A stretch of 64,000 bases of DNA from NCBI GenBank assembly GCA_039191215.1, contig JBCCXT010000002.1, positions 67,651-131,650 of the forward strand, read 5' to 3'. Under the pieces are notes generated by a model. It saw only the letters and a program-made list of their open reading frames with translations. It ran no database searches and was not told where the DNA came from. The DNA comes from HKCCE3408 sp039191215 (GTDB lineage Bacteria > Pseudomonadota > Alphaproteobacteria > Rhodobacterales > Rhodobacteraceae). Shown piece by piece: positions 61,022-64,000 of the stretch; positions within the stretch are counted from its first letter, which is position 1, and each line of letters opens with the position of its first letter. Made by a program: the position numbers and the translations under genes.

Positions 61022-61592
61022 GCGGATCATCCGCCGACCAGATCTCAGGCCCGATGGCGAAGAAATCAACGCACGGGGCCAAGGCTTCGATCAGGCTTTG
61101 ATCAAGCCCACCTTCCGCCACAACCGGCAATTCGATCATCTCTGACCACCAGGCAAAAAGCTCCGCCGGTGCGCGCGTGCCATCACCCAATCCGGTCTCT
61201 CCGACAGGGCCGAAGGCGATGTAATCCGCACCGGCCTCTCCGGCGCTGATCCCGTCATGGCGCGACGCACCGGCAGAGACGCCGATGATCGGATCGGCGC
61301 CCATCTCTTTGCGCAAAGCGCCGATGGCGCGGGTATCGGCCAGATGCACGCCGTCAAGCCCAATCCGTTCGACCAGCGCCACATGGCGCTCAATCACCAA
61401 CGGCACGTCGCGGGCATGGCTCGTTTCGCGCACCCTGTCAGCAGCGCGGGCAATTGTGTCTGCATCGGCGGCCAGGCTGAGCCGCAGGCAGGCCACAGGT
61501 AGGGCGTCGAGGATCCCAGCAAGTTGCAGCGTGAATGCGTCCGGCTCAAAGGCAGGTGGCGTGATCAAATAAAGCTGCGGCATCTCGGACAT
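60984..61592 (-). CDS. ThiE/TenI-like TIM-barrel protein lacking key ThiE residues
   Basis: 202 residues of the thiamine-phosphate-synthase fold: IERIGLDGVHLADTR-like beta-alpha unit (residues 76-88 region), GEAGADYIAFGPVGETG (119-135) and LPVVAEGGLD (155-164). Several ThiE positions are replaced. The substrate Lys of the QxRxK block is Ser39 in CLRLSLAA, the Mg-binding Asn-Asp pair is Glu68-Arg69 (VIERH), and the Gln after VHLG is absent. Thiamine-phosphate synthase activity is doubtful. The longer frame to 62057 is antisense to the methyltransferase gene. Confidence 0.8.
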   Translation of the reverse strand: MSEMPQLYLITPPAFEPDAFTLQLAGILDALPVACLRLSLAADADTIARAADRVRETSHARDVPLVIERHVALVERIGLDGVHLADTRAIGALRKEMGADPIIGVSAGASRHDGISAGEAGADYIAFGPVGETGLGDGTRAPAELFAWWSEMIELPVVAEGGLDQSLIEALAPCVDFFAIGPEIWSADDPLKALTDLAAPIR

Positions 61593-61659
61593 GAGGGCGC
61601 TGATAGCCCTGCTGTGCGGGCCTTGCAATGGGTTGCCGGGCGGGCTTAGACCCGGTCCC

Positions 61660-62418
61660 ATGACCCAGCCCAGATTTATCCTCGTGCGGCCCCAGATGGG
61701 CGAGAACATCGGCGCCGCTGCGCGCGGGATGTGGAATTTCGGCCTGGATGCGATGCGCATTGTCGGCCCGCGCGACGGTTGGCCAAATCCGCGCGCTGTG
61801 GCGATGGCCAGCGGCGCGGGCCGGGTGCTGGACCAGGCGGGGCTGTTTGATGATCTGCCCAGTGCGATTGCCGATTGCACGCATGTCTTTGCAACAACGG
61901 CCCGGCCCCGTGGGCTGACCAAGGAAGTACTCTCGCCAGAAGAAGCCGCCCGCCGCGCCCGAGGGATCGGTGCCGCCGGCGGGCGGGCGGCGTTTTTGTT
62001 CGGGCCGGAGCGGGCCGGTCTCGAAAACGACGATATCGTGCGCGCCAGTGCGATCATCAGCGTGCCGGTGAACCCGGACTTTCCGTCGCTGAACCTCGCG
62101 CAATGTGTATTGTTGTGCGCCTATGAATACAGTCGCGCGGGTGGTGCTGGAGGCGCGGTCATGGAATGGGCTGGAACCGAGCCTGCCACCGCCGAAGAGA
62201 TCACCCGGCTTGGCGATCATTACGAAAGCCGTCTGGCAGAGGCGGGGTTCTTTTTCCCCGAAAGCAAGGCTGCCGGTATGAAAAGCAATCTGCGCAATTT
62301 GTGGTCGCGGCTTGGGCTGAGCCGGGCAGAGGTGCAGACTTTTCACGGCGTCCTGCGTCAGATGGTCCGGTGGGCGGAACGCCGCGGCCCGCTTGATCGC
62401 GACAGTGAGGGCGGATAA
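61660..62418 (+). CDS. trmJ: SpoU/TrmJ-type tRNA 2'-O-methyltransferase
   Basis: 252 residues of the SPOUT knot family: FILVRPQMGENIGAAARGM (motif 1), FGPERAGLENDDI (motif 2) and LNLAQCVLLCAYEY (motif 3), plus a C-terminal helical extension of about 80 residues typical of TrmJ, which methylates position 32 of tRNAs. The ATG at 61660 is chosen; the frame is open from 61591 over the divergent promoter. It is followed by ctaA after 27 bases. Confidence 0.9.
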   Translation: MTQPRFILVRPQMGENIGAAARGMWNFGLDAMRIVGPRDGWPNPRAVAMASGAGRVLDQAGLFDDLPSAIADCTHVFATTARPRGLTKEVLSPEEAARRARGIGAAGGRAAFLFGPERAGLENDDIVRASAIISVPVNPDFPSLNLAQCVLLCAYEYSRAGGAGGAVMEWAGTEPATAEEITRLGDHYESRLAEAGFFFPESKAAGMKSNLRNLWSRLGLSRAEVQTFHGVLRQMVRWAERRGPLDRDSEGG

Positions 62419-62445
62419 TTCCGCCATGATAGGAGGCGTGACGCC

Positions 62446-63582
62446 ATGGCCGAGAGACGCGCAATCTTCGAAGACGTCGCAGAGACGCAGAAACCCGCGG
62501 CAACACCCGGCGGCGTCAGCCGTGGCGGCTCTGCTGCGCGATTGGCGACGCGGGCCTGGCTGGCCATCTTGTTTGTGCTGGTTGTGATCATGATCGCTGT
62601 TGGCGGGGCGACACGGCTGACCGATTCCGGGCTGTCGATCACAGAATGGGCGCCCATTTCCGGCGCGATCCCGCCGTTGAGCTTGTCGGAATGGATGGAT
62701 GAGTTCGCCCGCTACCGCCTGACGGACGAATACCGGCTGCAAAACCAGGGCATGACGATGGCTGAGTTTCAGTTCATCTATTGGTGGGAATGGGGTCATC
62801 GGCAATTGGGCCGCTTCATCGGGCTGGTTTGGGCTGTGGGCTATTTAGGCCTGTGGCTGACCAAGCGAATCCCGCGCGGCTGGCATGGGCGTTTGGTGAT
62901 CCCAGGTGCACTTGGCGGTCTGCAGGCGGTGGTGGGCTGGTGGATGGTCTATTCCGGGCTTGCCCCGGGCATGCTCGACGTGGCGAGCTATCGCCTGGCG
63001 ATCCATCTTGGCCTGGCGTTTTTGATCTTGGCTGTGCTGGCGGGCTTTATTCTGCGGCTGAGCCGGTCTGAGGCCGAACTTATGCAGGCCCGGCGCGCAG
63101 GCGACCGAAAGCTGCGCGGCATGACAACAGGGGTACTGCATTTGGCGTTTTTGCAGATCCTTATGGGCGCCTTGGTGGCCGGGATCGATGCGGGGCGCAA
63201 TTATGTCGATTGGCCGTTGATGGCGGGTGAGTTCACACCGCCGGCAATGTGGGCGCTTGAGCCCTGGTGGCGCAACCTTTTTGAGAATGACGGCACGGTA
63301 CAGTTTTTTCATCGCATTTTGGGCTACCTGCTGGTGGCGTTTGGAACGGGCGTCTGGATTGTGTCGCGGCGCAACGGTGTGGCCAGCACACGGCGGGCTT
63401 ATAATTGGCTGGTGCTGGCGCTTTTGGCGCAAATTGCCATTGGCATCGTCACGGTCATGCATGCCTCACCGCTCAATCTTGCCTTAGCGCACCAATTTGG
63501 TGCCGTCATCGTCGTCTCGATGGCGCTGCGTGCGCGTTTTCATGCAGCCCATCCACTGCCGCAATCGGTGAGGACGCAATGA
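62446..63582 (+). CDS. ctaA: Heme A synthase (CtaA/COX15, type 2)
   Basis: Oxidises heme O to heme A for cytochrome c oxidase. 378 residues with eight hydrophobic helices. The conserved segments are GGATRLTDSGLSITEWAPIS, EFQFIYWWEWGHRQLGRFIG (heme-ligand His), LRGMTTGVLHLAFLQI (His) and FFHRILGYLL (His), matching the alphaproteobacterial type-2 proteins. The start ATG (62446) follows AGGAGGCGTGACGCC. It overlaps the carboxypeptidase gene by ATGA. Confidence 0.95.
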   Translation: MAERRAIFEDVAETQKPAATPGGVSRGGSAARLATRAWLAILFVLVVIMIAVGGATRLTDSGLSITEWAPISGAIPPLSLSEWMDEFARYRLTDEYRLQNQGMTMAEFQFIYWWEWGHRQLGRFIGLVWAVGYLGLWLTKRIPRGWHGRLVIPGALGGLQAVVGWWMVYSGLAPGMLDVASYRLAIHLGLAFLILAVLAGFILRLSRSEAELMQARRAGDRKLRGMTTGVLHLAFLQILMGALVAGIDAGRNYVDWPLMAGEFTPPAMWALEPWWRNLFENDGTVQFFHRILGYLLVAFGTGVWIVSRRNGVASTRRAYNWLVLALLAQIAIGIVTVMHASPLNLALAHQFGAVIVVSMALRARFHAAHPLPQSVRTQ

Positions 63583-64000
63583 GCGCTTTAGAAGAGCTGT
63601 TTGACTTCGACGGCACCACCGCTGCTTTGGGCCAGGTGATGGGCCGTCTGAACTGGGACCAGGAAACCGTGATGCCACCGGGCGCGGCCGATCAGCGTGC
63701 CGAGGAGATTGCCGCCCTTGAAACGGTGCTGCATGCCAGGCGCCAGGATGCGCGGATCGGCGATTGGCTGGAACGGGCCACACCTGAAACGGCGTCCGAC
63801 GGCGCGCGCCTGGCGCTTTTGCGCCGCGATTTCGAGCGTGCGCAGCGCATCCCGTCCGATCTGGCTGCGGAGCTGGCGCGGCTTGCCTCACGTGGGCAGG
63901 GTCTTTGGGTTGCTGCCCGGGCGGACGAAGATTTGGCCTCTTTTCTGCCGGTTCTGGCAGAGATCGTGGCGCGAAAGCGTGAGGCGGCATCCGCCTTGGC
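63579..64000 (+). CDS. M32 (Taq-type) carboxypeptidase, N-terminal part only
   Basis: The first 140 codons of an M32 metallocarboxypeptidase: MSALEELFDFDGTTAALGQV, then NWDQETVMPPGAADQRAEEI, the hallmark LxWDQxxxMPxGxxxxRxxxxA pattern. The zinc HExxH site of this about 490-residue family would lie beyond the window. The start overlaps the ctaA stop by ATGA. Confidence 0.92.
   Translation, partial: MSALEELFDFDGTTAALGQVMGRLNWDQETVMPPGAADQRAEEIAALETVLHARRQDARIGDWLERATPETASDGARLALLRRDFERAQRIPSDLAAELARLASRGQGLWVAARADEDLASFLPVLAEIVARKREAASAL

Noticed and set aside
1..64000. CRISPR arrays, insertion sequences, prophage or secretion-system clusters
   Set aside because: No regularly spaced repeats, transposase genes with terminal inverted repeats, phage structural genes or secretion operons were seen.

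Overview
The window is a piece of an alphaproteobacterial chromosome, most likely from the order Rhodobacterales (Roseobacter/Rhodobacter group). Indicators are the rhizobial/roseobacter-type glycerol ABC operon, the block pyrH-frr-uppS-cdsA-rseP-bamA-skp-fabZ-lpxA-lpxI-lpxB with LpxI instead of LpxH, the histidine phosphotransferase ChpT beside a DUF3553 gene, a class II DAHP synthase, a B12-dependent ribonucleotide reductase and type-2 CtaA. Genes are densely packed, with many ATGA/GTGA stop-start overlaps. No prophage, insertion sequence, CRISPR array or defence island was recognised.

Layout. 1-8.1 kb: glycerol uptake and oxidation operon glpD-S-T-P-Q-U-V (minus strand, glpV cut by the window edge) with divergent repressor glpR; the divergent promoter region holds direct repeats that look like GlpR half-sites. 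8.1-10.2 kb: a decayed gene for a secreted sugar-dehydrogenase-like protein, a CtrA-like site, and a possible small RNA ending in a strong terminator. 10.2-14.7 kb (minus): MocA-like nucleotidyltransferase, CNNM/CorC-type transporter, XerD, a secreted protein of unknown function and a small membrane protein. 14.8-19.9 kb: aroK-aroB, gpt, fabI, pdxH, a double cold-shock-domain protein, a DUF192 protein. 19.97-24.7 kb: tRNA-Pro(UGG), a folded leader RNA candidate, nrdJ, a 47-residue basic protein and a terminator. 24.8-27.3 kb: TetR regulator and two secreted proteins. 27.3-35.1 kb (minus): peptide-type ABC transporter (binding protein, two permeases, fused double ATPase) with an upstream AraC regulator.

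35.2-48 kb: miaA, then the plus-strand envelope block from pyrH to lpxB, interrupted by an orphan acidic Hcp-like gene between pyrH and frr and by a small membrane-protein gene plus terminator between rseP and bamA; dxr is absent from its usual place between cdsA and rseP. A frameshifted YbaK-type gene follows lpxB. 48.7-64 kb: glyoxalase-like protein, glnE, a GlxA-type AraC regulator, class II DAHP synthase, a GNAT gene with no normal start codon, a PAS protein whose 3' end is tandemly duplicated, yicC-gmk-gamma-carbonic-anhydrase, chpT, DUF3553, PlsC, a ThiE-like paralogue lacking catalytic residues, a SpoU methyltransferase, ctaA and the start of an M32 carboxypeptidase.

The most interesting signals are the compact three-way-junction RNA upstream of nrdJ, the orphan Hcp-like protein whose two Hcp-like segments occur in reversed order, the complementary degeneracy of the two glycerol-transporter ATPases, the candidate small RNA near 10.1 kb, and a short dispersed repeat sitting directly after three stop codons. 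I did not find a convincing new multi-gene system. All family calls come from reading the sequence and from memory; no database search was run.
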